A stretch of DNA of 64,000 nt from Haloglomus halophilum (GTDB lineage Archaea; Halobacteriota; Halobacteria; Halobacteriales; Haloarculaceae): assembly GCF_024298885.1 (NCBI RefSeq), contig NZ_CP101166.1:1922001-1986000 (forward strand), given 5' to 3'. The position numbers and the translations under genes are program-made. Shown here in pieces: positions 8,610 through 15,436 of this stretch; positions within the stretch are counted from its first letter, which is position 1; each line of letters begins with the position of its first letter. The notes beneath the pieces were generated by a model. It had not been told where the DNA came from. It was given only the letters and a program-made list of their open reading frames with translations, and searched no databases.

Positions 8610-10039
8610 AGCAGGTCACCTCCGAGGCCCTCGGTGGCGTCTCCGTCTGTCACGCCGTCGGTCAGACCGTCGGTCAGGCCACCCGTCGGGCTCTCCTCGT
8701 CGTCCTCGTCGTCGGCGACCGTCCCCGCCGACGCCTCGTCCGGCGGGCCGTTGCCGGGCGTGTCGTCCGGCGGTCCGCCGGCCCTGCCGGCGAGTTCGTC
8801 GTCCGAGAGGACGTCGTCGCCGACCAGGTCGCCCTGGTAGTCCGAGGGGTCGTCGTCGAACCCGCCGTCGACCGCGTGGAACCAGTCGGTCGCGTAGCCG
8901 TCCGCTGGCCCGGGATAGCCCGTCTGCTGGTGGCTCTGGGCCTCGCCGACCGGCCGCTCCAGCTCGCGCTCCTGGGGCAGGTCCGTCTTCGTGTCGCCGT
9001 AGGCGGACCATTCCGTGTAGTAGCCGAAGCCGTGGAGGCCGTTACAGGCCATGATGACGTACTTCAGGATGCCGACCGTGGGCAGCATCGGCGAGAGTAT
9101 CGAGTCCAGTCGGTCGATGACGTTCCCGTCGACGATGTCCCAGAGGACGCGCAGGCGGTCCTCGCGGGAGAGCTTGGTGAACGTTCCGCCCGCAGGGAAC
9201 TGCGTGTTGGGGGAGGGGGTGTCCTCGTTGCGCTGGCGGAGCAGGAACTCCGCCGCCGCGATGTCGAAGACGACCGGGAAGACCTCCGCGTACGGATAGT
9301 TCTGCTTGACGCGGTGGACGGTCTCGGTGCCGGCCTCGACGAGCAGTTCCACGTCGGCCGGGCCGCTCGCGTCCGGTGCGGCCGGCGCGTTCGGGATGCT
9401 GATGTCGAGCGTGTCGAGCGCGCCGAAGTCCGTGAGGTCGGCGAGCTCGCCGAGGTCGACTACGTCGGTCAGCTCCGAGAGTACGCTCTCGTCCACGAGG
9501 TCCAGCACCGCGTCCAGGTCGGTGCCCGAGCCGGTCGTGTCGAGGGTGGTCTCGAACAGGTCGAGCGGCATCCGGTCCTCCTCGTCGAGCAGCCCGGCTG
9601 GCCCGGAGACCGAGTCGGTGACGTCCGAGACCGAGCCGGTCGGGGACCCGCCCAGCAGCCCGTCGAGGCGCCCCGGTAGCCCCGACGTACCGCTACTCGG
9701 TGCCTCGAGTGTTCCGTTCTTGGCGGGCGTCTGGAGCGTCTCCAGGCGGATCTCCTGGAAGTGGTTGAAGTCGTAGACGATGAACTTCTCCAGCTCGACG
9801 TCCAGTCCGCCGGCGACGTGTTCCTCCCCGAGCTCGTCGGCCAGCCCCGGCGTCCGTGGGACGATGGCGTCCACGATAGAGCGGTAGGTATCCAGCGTGT
9901 GCGGGTCGGTCGGTACCTCCTGCTGGAGGATCTCCCCGACGTCCTCGAGCTTCGTGTTGGACATCGAGAGGGCCGCGAACCCTCCCATGCCCTTCATCAT
10001 GCCGCGGCGCGTCGTTGACGGTGTGTTTTTGTCGTCCAT
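8606..10039 (-). CDS. gluconate 2-dehydrogenase subunit 3-like protein with Tat-type signal
   Basis: 477 residues from the ATG at 10037-10039. An in-frame start 72 bases upstream exists, but MDDKNTPSTTRRGMMKGMGG places a twin-arginine signal at the N-terminus and is preferred. The region around residues 45-110 (IVDAIVPRTPGLADELG, then FIVYDFNHFQEIR) and around 260-380 (FPVVFDIAAAEFLLRQRN, LSREDRLRVLWDIVD) fits the gluconate-2-dehydrogenase subunit 3 family. Between them lies an acidic, low-complexity segment of about 130 residues, and the C-terminus is Asp/Gly-rich with repeated TDG units (GLTDGLTDGVTDGDATEG). The protein is much longer than bacterial subunit 3 (about 200 residues). It overlaps the GMC oxidoreductase by four bases. 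Confidence 0.75.
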   Translation of the reverse strand: MDDKNTPSTTRRGMMKGMGGFAALSMSNTKLEDVGEILQQEVPTDPHTLDTYRSIVDAIVPRTPGLADELGEEHVAGGLDVELEKFIVYDFNHFQEIRLETLQTPAKNGTLEAPSSGTSGLPGRLDGLLGGSPTGSVSDVTDSVSGPAGLLDEEDRMPLDLFETTLDTTGSGTDLDAVLDLVDESVLSELTDVVDLGELADLTDFGALDTLDISIPNAPAAPDASGPADVELLVEAGTETVHRVKQNYPYAEVFPVVFDIAAAEFLLRQRNEDTPSPNTQFPAGGTFTKLSREDRLRVLWDIVDGNVIDRLDSILSPMLPTVGILKYVIMACNGLHGFGYYTEWSAYGDTKTDLPQERELERPVGEAQSHQQTGYPGPADGYATDWFHAVDGGFDDDPSDYQGDLVGDDVLSDDELAGRAGGPPDDTPGNGPPDEASAGTVADDEDDEESPTGGLTDGLTDGVTDGDATEGLGGDLL

Positions 10040-10201
10040 GTGGCTCGGTAGCTCCGTGCTCGACGCTGGGGGACACCATGGATAGGGCTGGTGCAGGACA
10101 TACGCGTTCATTCAAATGGGGGTCTGAATGAATGGTATCGGCCGTATTCGAGCGGCATGACCCGCTAGATGAGTGTTTCTTGATTCGAATGAATCGGATA
10201 G

Positions 10202-10222
10202 CTGTCCGGTATAGCCGGACAG
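10202..10222. promoter_or_regulatory. perfect 21-bp palindrome, candidate IclR operator (copy 1)
   Basis: CTGTCCGG, a five-base spacer TATAG, then CCGGACAG: a perfect inverted repeat in the space between the divergent Tat-protein gene and the IclR gene, centred about 40 bases before the IclR start at 10253. Almost the same palindrome with the same spacer length recurs at 11051-11071. The spacer contains TATA, so binding could block the core promoter. Assignment to the neighbouring IclR protein is inference. Confidence 0.6.
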
Positions 10223-10252
10223 ATTGAAGTGGTAGGGGGTCCACGGGTCGGT

Positions 10253-11029
10253 ATGGACACCGGCGACGACTACCCGGTGGGCGCGGTCAAGGTCACCCAC
10301 GATGTCATCGAACTGCTGGCCGAACGGGGACCGACCGGCGTGACCGCCGTCGCGGAGGCGCTGGACATCCCGAAGAGCACCGCGTACGACCACCTCCGGA
10401 CGCTGGCGGCGGTCGGCTACGCCGTCAACGAGGACGGGGCCTATCGTGCCAGCACCCGACTGTTCCACGCCGGCCGTCGCGCCCGTGACGACCACGAACT
10501 GTACGCTCATGGCCGGGGCGAGGTGTTGTCGCTCGACCGGAACACGGCCGAGGGCCGCCACGTCCAGCTCGTCGTGGTGGAACACGGACGCGGCGCCATC
10601 CTGTTCGCCACGCGGTGGCAGCGCGAGCGCCGCTCGGCTCAGCCCGCCCGCGCCTACCCCATGCAGGTCCGGCTCCACTCCAACGCCCCCGGCAAGGCGA
10701 TTCTGGCCGAGCTGCCCGACGAGCGGGTCGACGAGGTCCTCGACGAGGGGCTTCCACCCGTCACCGACCGGACCGTGACCGACGGGCGTGACCTCCGCAC
10801 GGAGCTGGAGGCAGTCCGGAGCCAGGGATACGCGACCGACGACGAGGAGCTCATCCGTGGGATGCGTGGTATCGCAGCCCCCATCGTGACCGAACGCGGC
10901 GTCCGCGGCGCCGTCGCCGTCTACGGCTCCGTCGACCGGATGCCCGCCGACCCGGCCACGGAGCTGGCCGAACCCGTGCGGGGGGCCGCCCGGACCATCG
11001 AGGCGAACATCATCTTCGGCGGGGACTGA
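10253..11029 (+). CDS. IclR family transcriptional regulator
   Basis: 258 residues from the ATG at 10253 (MDTGDDYPVGAVKVTHDV). A GTG 24 bases upstream is in frame but adds nothing conserved. Residues 10-75 form the IclR winged helix (VAEALDIPKSTAYDHLRTLAAVGYAV), and residues 80-255 the IclR effector domain, including the hallmark SNAPGKAILAELPD and GMRGIAAPIV segments. IclR regulators bind small organic acids and control catabolic genes. The position between a GMC oxidoreductase pair and an acyl-CoA synthetase, together with matching palindromes in front of this gene and of the synthetase, suggests it controls both and itself. Confidence 0.9.
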   Translation: MDTGDDYPVGAVKVTHDVIELLAERGPTGVTAVAEALDIPKSTAYDHLRTLAAVGYAVNEDGAYRASTRLFHAGRRARDDHELYAHGRGEVLSLDRNTAEGRHVQLVVVEHGRGAILFATRWQRERRSAQPARAYPMQVRLHSNAPGKAILAELPDERVDEVLDEGLPPVTDRTVTDGRDLRTELEAVRSQGYATDDEELIRGMRGIAAPIVTERGVRGAVAVYGSVDRMPADPATELAEPVRGAARTIEANIIFGGD

Positions 11030-11050
11030 CGACCCCCGGTCCTGCACCGG

Positions 11051-11071
11051 CCGTCCGGCGATACCGGACAG
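11051..11071. promoter_or_regulatory. 21-bp palindrome, candidate IclR operator (copy 2)
   Basis: CCGTCCGG, five bases CGATA, CCGGACAG. It matches the copy at 10202-10222 at 18 of 21 positions, with the same spacer length and the same following ATT. It lies 22 bases after the IclR stop and about 80 bases before the acyl-CoA synthetase start at 11150. A second short palindrome, GATTCG CGC CGAATC (11071-11085), directly abuts it. Confidence 0.55.
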
Positions 11072-11149
11072 ATTCGCGCCGAATCGGCCGTGCGGGCGCG
11101 CACGGATCTGGGAAAATCGTCTTTACCTCGTGGGTGGAACCAGTATCGC

Positions 11150-12691
11150 ATGAACTTCGCCAACCGCGTCGACCGCGCGGCCCGGAACGCCCCCGACAGG
11201 CGGGCAGTAGCGGACCCGGGCACGTCCCTGACGTTCCGTGACCTGTCGCGTGCCAGCGACCGGGTCGCGAGTGCGCTCGACTCGCTCGGTGTCGAGCCCG
11301 GTAACCGGGTGGCCGTCGCGGCGCCGAACGGGGTCGCCTTCGTGGCCACCCACCTCGGTATCCTCAAGCGGGGCGCGCTGTCGGTCCCGCTCAACCAGCG
11401 CTTCGACGAGCGACAGGCCGAGTACGTCCTGTCGGACGCCGATGCCGAGCTCGTCGTCACCGCCGGCGACGACGCGACCGTCGGCGGCACCCGCCCGGTC
11501 TACACCTACGCCGACCTCCGCGACCGCGGGGAGCCGGCCCACGAGACGGTCCCCCGGAAGACCGACGACGAGGCCGAACTGCTCTACACCAGCGGCACCA
11601 CGGGCGCCCCGAAGGGCGTGTTCCACACGCACGGCAACCTTTCTGCCAACGCCTGGGCGCTCGTCCACTACAAGGAGTGGAGCCGCGAGGACGTCGCGCT
11701 GACCGCCTGTCCGTGCTTCCACGTCACCGGGCTCAACATCACCACGACGCCGTTCCTCGAACTGGAGGCGACCAACCACCTCCTGCCGGAGTGGGACCCC
11801 GAGACCGCGCTCACCGCCATCGAGCAGTACGAGGTGACCTACACCTTCCTCATCCCGACGATGGTGCTGGACCTGCTGGAGGCCGACACCGACGCGTACG
11901 ACCTGTCGAGTCTGGAGACGGTCGGCGTCGGCGGGTCGCCGATGCCCGCCGAGCGTATCGACGAGGTCGAGGACGCGCTGGACTGTGCCCTGTTGCAGGG
12001 GTACGGCCTGACCGAAACCACGCCACTGGCGGCGTTCACCCGTCCCGAGGAGGCCGGCCAGAAACCGGGGAGCGTCGGCCAGCCCGCTCACGAGGTCGTC
12101 GACCTCCGCATCGAGGACCCGGACACGGGCGCGGTCGTGGAGCAGGGCGAGCGCGGCGAACTGCTGTGGGCCGGTGACACCGTGACGCCTCGCTACACCC
12201 GCGACCAGCTCACCGCCGACCGGTTCGTCCGGCGACCCGCCGACGCGACGGCCACGAGTGACGACACCGGCCCCGACACGGCCACGGTCGGCGACGGCGG
12301 CACCGGGAGCCACCGACGCTGGCTCCGCTCGGGTGACATCGGCTGGGTCGACGAGGACGGCTTCCTCCACGTCGTCGACCGGCTCGCGGACATGTTCACG
12401 ACGGGCTGTGGCGATGTCCATCCCCGCGAGATCGAGTCGGTCATCTACGGGCTGGCGGCCGTCGAGTCCGTGGCCGTCGTCGACAGCCGGGACGACGTCC
12501 GCGGGACGACCGTCACCGCCGTCGTCCGGACGCGCGAGGGGGCCGACCTCGACGGCGCGACGGTCGTCCGTGCCTGCGAGCGCGAACTCGCCGACCACGA
12601 GGTCCCGGACCGCGTCGAGTTCGTGGACGACCTCCCCACGACCGCGACCGGGAAGGTCGACCGGCGACGGCTTCGTGAACTGGTCAGATAA
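11150..12691 (+). CDS. acyl-CoA synthetase (AMP-forming), class I adenylate-forming family
   Basis: 513 residues from the ATG at 11150 (MNFANRVDRAARNAPDRRAV). A TATA-like stretch (GTCTTTACC, about 11117-11125) lies about 30 bases upstream, which fits a leaderless or short-leader transcript. Motifs seen: P-loop YTSGTTGAPKG (about 145), GYGLTETTP (about 284), GDIGWVDEDG and the late motif DRLADMF (about 400-415), and the catalytic Lys in TATGKVDRRRLRE near the C-terminus. An unusual acidic, Thr/Gly-rich insertion (about residues 363-385) interrupts the region just before the GDIGW motif. The enzyme activates a carboxylic acid to its CoA thioester via an acyl-AMP; substrate unknown. Linked to the upstream IclR gene by a shared palindrome. 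Confidence 0.88.
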   Translation: MNFANRVDRAARNAPDRRAVADPGTSLTFRDLSRASDRVASALDSLGVEPGNRVAVAAPNGVAFVATHLGILKRGALSVPLNQRFDERQAEYVLSDADAELVVTAGDDATVGGTRPVYTYADLRDRGEPAHETVPRKTDDEAELLYTSGTTGAPKGVFHTHGNLSANAWALVHYKEWSREDVALTACPCFHVTGLNITTTPFLELEATNHLLPEWDPETALTAIEQYEVTYTFLIPTMVLDLLEADTDAYDLSSLETVGVGGSPMPAERIDEVEDALDCALLQGYGLTETTPLAAFTRPEEAGQKPGSVGQPAHEVVDLRIEDPDTGAVVEQGERGELLWAGDTVTPRYTRDQLTADRFVRRPADATATSDDTGPDTATVGDGGTGSHRRWLRSGDIGWVDEDGFLHVVDRLADMFTTGCGDVHPREIESVIYGLAAVESVAVVDSRDDVRGTTVTAVVRTREGADLDGATVVRACERELADHEVPDRVEFVDDLPTTATGKVDRRRLRELVR

Positions 12692-12814
12692 CCCCGGCTT
12701 TCCGAGTCATCACCGTCGCGTGTTACGGTTCTCCAGCTCAGGTGCGGGCGGAGATAATCCGGGCCTATCGAGGTATACTCGTTTTAATGGGCTCGTTAAA
12801 CCCGGCACGGTGGT

Positions 12815-12823
12815 AATTTTTAA
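12815..12823 (+). promoter_or_regulatory. TATA box of the pilin gene
   Basis: AATTTTTAA centred about 32 bases before the ATG at 12851, in a locally AT-rich stretch of otherwise GC-rich DNA. The spacing implies a very short or absent leader. Confidence 0.5.
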
Positions 12824-12850
12824 GTCTTCAAACGGGGTAAGAGTACTACC

Positions 12851-13330
12851 ATGTTATTCGAACAGGTGGGGTGCGGAACCGGGTCCAGCGCGGCCGACGA
12901 CGGCCGGAGTGGGGGTCGGGGGCAGTCCGAGGTCATCGGCGCCATCCTGACGGTCGCGATCGTCGTCATACTGGGCGCGCTGGTCGGACAGTACGTGTTC
13001 GGACTCGATATCATCCAGGCCGGGGAGCAGAACGTCGGCCCGCAGATCAGCTTCGACACGACGGTGGAGAGTCCGGACGCTCTGGTAATCGAACACACGA
13101 GTGGGAACAGTGCCGAGGTCAGCGAGTTGTCGGTGGTCGGTTCGAAGTCGGACAAGTTCAACGTCGATTGGGACGCTCAGGGTGTCACCGGCGGCGGTGA
13201 TGACGAGTGGACTGCCAGCGAGTCCATCACTATCGATCCGGATGACAGTGGTGAAACCATCCGCATCATCTGGAAATCCTCGACCACCGGTGACAGCACC
13301 GTCGTCCTCAAGTACGAGTACACGCCCTGA
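12851..13330 (+). CDS. type IV pilin (PilA-like) precursor
   Basis: 159 residues. A short polar leader ends with the prepilin-peptidase site RGQSEVIGAIL (about residues 24-34; PibD cleavage expected between Gly and Gln), followed by a hydrophobic assembly helix (TVAIVVILGALVGQYVFGL). This QSEVIGAI block is diagnostic of haloarchaeal type IV pilins (DUF1628-type). The remaining about 105 residues are a beta-rich exposed domain with acidic surface. Pilins of this class mediate surface attachment. It stands alone, with its own promoter, and no pilus assembly genes are nearby. Confidence 0.88.
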   Translation: MLFEQVGCGTGSSAADDGRSGGRGQSEVIGAILTVAIVVILGALVGQYVFGLDIIQAGEQNVGPQISFDTTVESPDALVIEHTSGNSAEVSELSVVGSKSDKFNVDWDAQGVTGGGDDEWTASESITIDPDDSGETIRIIWKSSTTGDSTVVLKYEYTP

Positions 13331-13341
13331 ACGCCGCGCGG

Positions 13342-13881
13342 CTACTCCCTGACCGCGTCCAGCCGCTCGCGCAGGTCTCCGAGTTCGACCGGCCCCCACG
13401 TCTCCAGGTCGTAGCTCACGTCCAGCAGCCGTCCGACCAGCACCTCGTCCTCGTCAGCGACCGCGCGGGCCACGTCGCCACGGAACCGCTCCTCGACGGC
13501 GCGGCCCAGCTCGTCGCGGTCGACGCTCCGTGACTCGATATCGAGGATGTGGGGGAGGTCGGCGGTGCCGTCCGGAAGCGTCGGGAACGCCGACGGGCCG
13601 GGGACGAGAAGGGGGTCGACCGCGTCCCCGTCGTCGCTCTCGCCGTCCCCGCGCGGGTACTCCACCAGCGAGTACGCGCGGACCACCTGGTCGATGCGGT
13701 CCTCGGGCGGCGGCTCGACCCCGCGCCTGAAGGCGAGCTCCTCCAGGGCCTCGGCCAGCTCCGCCCGCGTGAGCCCGCCGAACAGGTCGGCGATGCCCGC
13801 GACCTCGTCCAGCGAGAGCGAGAGCCGTTCGGGGTCGTCCTCGCCCGCGTCCTCACCATCGTCGTCGCTGTGGTCGCTCAT
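13342..13881 (-). CDS. conserved haloarchaeal protein, DUF7109-like
   Basis: 179 residues, very acidic N-terminus (MSDHSDDDGEDAGEDDPERL). A helical middle (LSLDEVAGIADLFGGLTRAELAEALEELAFRRG, about 20-53) resembles a small helical DNA- or protein-binding domain; residues 60-75 (DRIDQVVRAYSLVEYPRG), the segment FPTLPDGTADLPHILDIESR and the end VSYDLETWGPVELGDLRERL are conserved features of the haloarchaeal family I know as DUF7109. No function is assigned to it. Its start codon is 20 bases from the left-end hairpin of the adjacent TnpB element, so the upstream region of this gene has been replaced by that element. Confidence 0.7.
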   Translation of the reverse strand: MSDHSDDDGEDAGEDDPERLSLSLDEVAGIADLFGGLTRAELAEALEELAFRRGVEPPPEDRIDQVVRAYSLVEYPRGDGESDDGDAVDPLLVPGPSAFPTLPDGTADLPHILDIESRSVDRDELGRAVEERFRGDVARAVADEDEVLVGRLLDVSYDLETWGPVELGDLRERLDAVRE

Positions 13882-13900
13882 CTTGCTGTAGCGAGGAAGC

Positions 13901-13918
13901 CCTGCCGTTCACGGCGGG
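13901..13918 (+). repeat. left-end copy of the TnpB scaffold hairpin
   Basis: CCTGCCG TTCA CGGCGGG: a 7-bp stem (one pair G-U in RNA) with a TTCA loop, preceded by GAGGAAGC. It matches the right-end hairpin at 15411-15428 (CCCGCCG TTCA CGGCGGG, preceded by GGAGAAAGC) in the same orientation. A right-end-type scaffold at the left side is unexpected: it may be the scar of a second element, a solo guide RNA, or the terminator of the small minus-strand gene. Confidence 0.6.
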
Positions 13919-13951
13919 GGGGAATCGCATTCGTACAGGCCACCCCTCGTT

Positions 13952-14086
13952 CTACAGCGGGCCCTCGGTGTCCAACGCCTTCGCGCCCTGAATGACGAGT
14001 CCTCGCCACGTGAGGCCGTGTGCGTCTTTCACTTCGCTCAGTCGTTCGTACTCTTCCTCGCTCACTTCTATGTTTAGGTTTGGCAT
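13952..14086 (-). CDS. 44-residue TnpB-associated protein, divergent from tnpB
   Basis: Reading from the ATG at 14084-14086: MPNLNIEVSEEEYERLSEVK, then DAHGLTWRGLVIQGAKAL, ending DTEGPL. The pattern (short beta strand, then two helices with EEYERLSEVK and WRGLVIQGAKAL) is that of a ribbon-helix-helix-like small DNA-binding protein. Similar tiny genes lie divergent to tnpB in several haloarchaeal IS1341-type elements (from memory). It shares a 55-bp intergenic space with tnpB that includes the palindromic AT-rich GCTATTTAATAGC (14088-14100), a good candidate for a shared promoter and operator. A regulatory role toward tnpB is inference. Confidence 0.7.
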   Translation of the reverse strand: MPNLNIEVSEEEYERLSEVKDAHGLTWRGLVIQGAKALDTEGPL

Positions 14087-14087
14087 C

Positions 14088-14100
14088 GCTATTTAATAGC
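14088..14100. promoter_or_regulatory. AT-rich palindrome between the small gene and tnpB
   Basis: GCTATTTAATAGC: a perfect inverted repeat (GCTATT / AATAGC) around TATTTAATA, lying two bases outside the start of the 44-residue gene and about 42 bases before the chosen tnpB start. It can serve as TATA element in either direction and as binding site for a small dimeric repressor. Confidence 0.45.
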
Positions 14101-14141
14101 GATTGGTTAGTCTTAACTTGCATTGGTTCGTTAATACTGAT

Positions 14142-15374
14142 GTGACCGTCACCTCCACGAAAACGCTCGAAGCCACGCTCGCGCCGCCGACCGCGCACAA
14201 AGAGCGTCGGCTTCAGCGGACCGTGGCAACGTACCGCCGCGCTCTCGCCGACTCGTTCGAGAGTGGCGCGGACACGCAGACGGCGGTCAACGATGTCGTC
14301 ACCGGCTACAATCTCACGTCCTACGCGAAAGACGCTCTCAAGAACTACGTCCCGCAACTTCGGGACACGTACAACGCCGAGGAGTTGGGCGACGACCATC
14401 CCGTTCGGTTCACGAATCGAGGGTGGCGTCTCGACCACTCCGAGGAGCGAACGCATGAGTTCTGCTGGCGTGTTCCGCAGGCCGGACGTGGTAACGCCTT
14501 CTGGATTCCGCTCCGCATCAACCCCGCTCAAGAATCGCTCTGGGCGGACTTGCTCGACGGCGACGTGTCGGTCGGAGAGTTCCGACTGCAAGAACACCGC
14601 ACCAACTGGGTGCTTCACGTCACCGTCGAGTACGAACTCGCGGAACCTGAAGAGCCGGACGACCCGACGCCGGTCGGCTTCGACATCGGAGAGTCCAAAC
14701 TCTTGACGGGCTGTGCCTGTCGAGACGGGACTCCGACCCAACCGTACATCTACGACGGCGGGCGTGCCCGATATCTCCGCAAAGAGATGTTCACGACCCT
14801 CCGCCGTCTCCAAGAACGCGACGCCGAGTGGCGAATCGACGAACGCTTCGACCACTACCAGAACGCGCTGACGGACATCGTGGAGAAGGCGTCCCACGAA
14901 GCCGTCCAATACGCCCGCCAGTTCGAGAACCCGGTTATCGTTCTCGAAGACCTGTCGGCCATCCGCGAGCATCTCGACTATGGGACGTGGATGAACCGCC
15001 GGCTCCACAACTGGGCGTTCGCGCGTCTCACCGGACGCATCGAGGACAAAGCCCTCGAAGCGGGCATCCCGGTCCGGAAGGTGAACCCGGCGTATACGTC
15101 CCAGACGTGTCACGCCTGCGGCCACCTCGGGTCGCGGTCGTCGCAGGCGGCGTTCCGATGCACGAACGACGAGTGCTGGGTGACGGAGTACCAAGCGGAC
15201 ATCAATGCGGCGGCCAACATCGCCGGTCGCCTCAACCCGTGGGGAGAGAGCCTGCCTTGGAAACCGGCAGGCGATGACTCGCCACGGGACGGGAGTGGCT
15301 GTGACACCACCACAGGACACCGCACGCCGAGTCGGCAACCCCGACAGACGACGCTTGCGGCGTTTCAGTCCTGA
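14142..15374 (+). CDS. tnpB: TnpB, RNA-guided endonuclease of IS1341-type element
   Basis: 410 residues from the GTG at 14142 (VTVTSTKTLEATLAPPT); an upstream in-frame TTG at 14103 is less likely. The three RuvC acidic residues are all present: Asp181 in GFDIGESKLL, Glu269 in VIVLEDLSAI, Asp353 in YQADINAAANIAGR. The zinc ribbon between RuvC II and III is intact (TCHACG about 323-326 and CTNDECW about 342-347). TnpB proteins cut DNA next to a short target-adjacent motif using an RNA made from the 3' end of their own gene. The Arg/Pro-rich C-terminal tail (about 375-410) overlaps the RNA-coding region. The length is typical and there is no frameshift, so the nuclease looks active. Confidence 0.92.
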   Translation: MTVTSTKTLEATLAPPTAHKERRLQRTVATYRRALADSFESGADTQTAVNDVVTGYNLTSYAKDALKNYVPQLRDTYNAEELGDDHPVRFTNRGWRLDHSEERTHEFCWRVPQAGRGNAFWIPLRINPAQESLWADLLDGDVSVGEFRLQEHRTNWVLHVTVEYELAEPEEPDDPTPVGFDIGESKLLTGCACRDGTPTQPYIYDGGRARYLRKEMFTTLRRLQERDAEWRIDERFDHYQNALTDIVEKASHEAVQYARQFENPVIVLEDLSAIREHLDYGTWMNRRLHNWAFARLTGRIEDKALEAGIPVRKVNPAYTSQTCHACGHLGSRSSQAAFRCTNDECWVTEYQADINAAANIAGRLNPWGESLPWKPAGDDSPRDGSGCDTTTGHRTPSRQPRQTTLAAFQS

Positions 15375-15428
15375 AACCTCCCTCGACGCGAGGCTTCCCC
15401 TGGAGAAAGCCCCGCCGTTCACGGCGGG
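15371..15428 (+). ncRNA. candidate omega/guide RNA scaffold at the tnpB 3' end
   Basis: Immediately after tnpB the sequence forms an imperfect stem around CTCGACGCGAG (15379-15392 region) and then the 7-bp hairpin CCCGCCG TTCA CGGCGGG (15411-15428). In characterised IS200/IS605 elements the RNA scaffold ends here and the following 15-20 bases act as guide; in this locus that would begin at 15429 (TGAGGATGTCACGCG...), i.e. the 3' end of the neighbouring glycosyltransferase gene. The 5' limit of the RNA is unknown and probably lies inside tnpB. Sense-overlapping transcripts of this kind are known for haloarchaeal IS1341-type genes. Confidence 0.6.
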
Positions 15429-15436
15429 TGAGGATG

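Larger units (their letters stand above)
13891..15432 (+). mobile_element. IS200/IS605-superfamily, IS1341-type element (tnpB only)
   Basis: A tnpB gene, a divergent 44-codon gene and flanking hairpins form a compact unit between two unrelated minus-strand genes. No tnpA (Y1 transposase) is present, so it is of the IS1341 type that needs a transposase in trans. Both ends contain the same hairpin-forming sequence in the same orientation (13901-13918 and 15411-15428), each preceded by a GA-rich AAGC box. The exact borders cannot be fixed without an empty site; the right border very probably lies just after 15428, directly at the stop of the glycosyltransferase gene. Confidence 0.75.
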
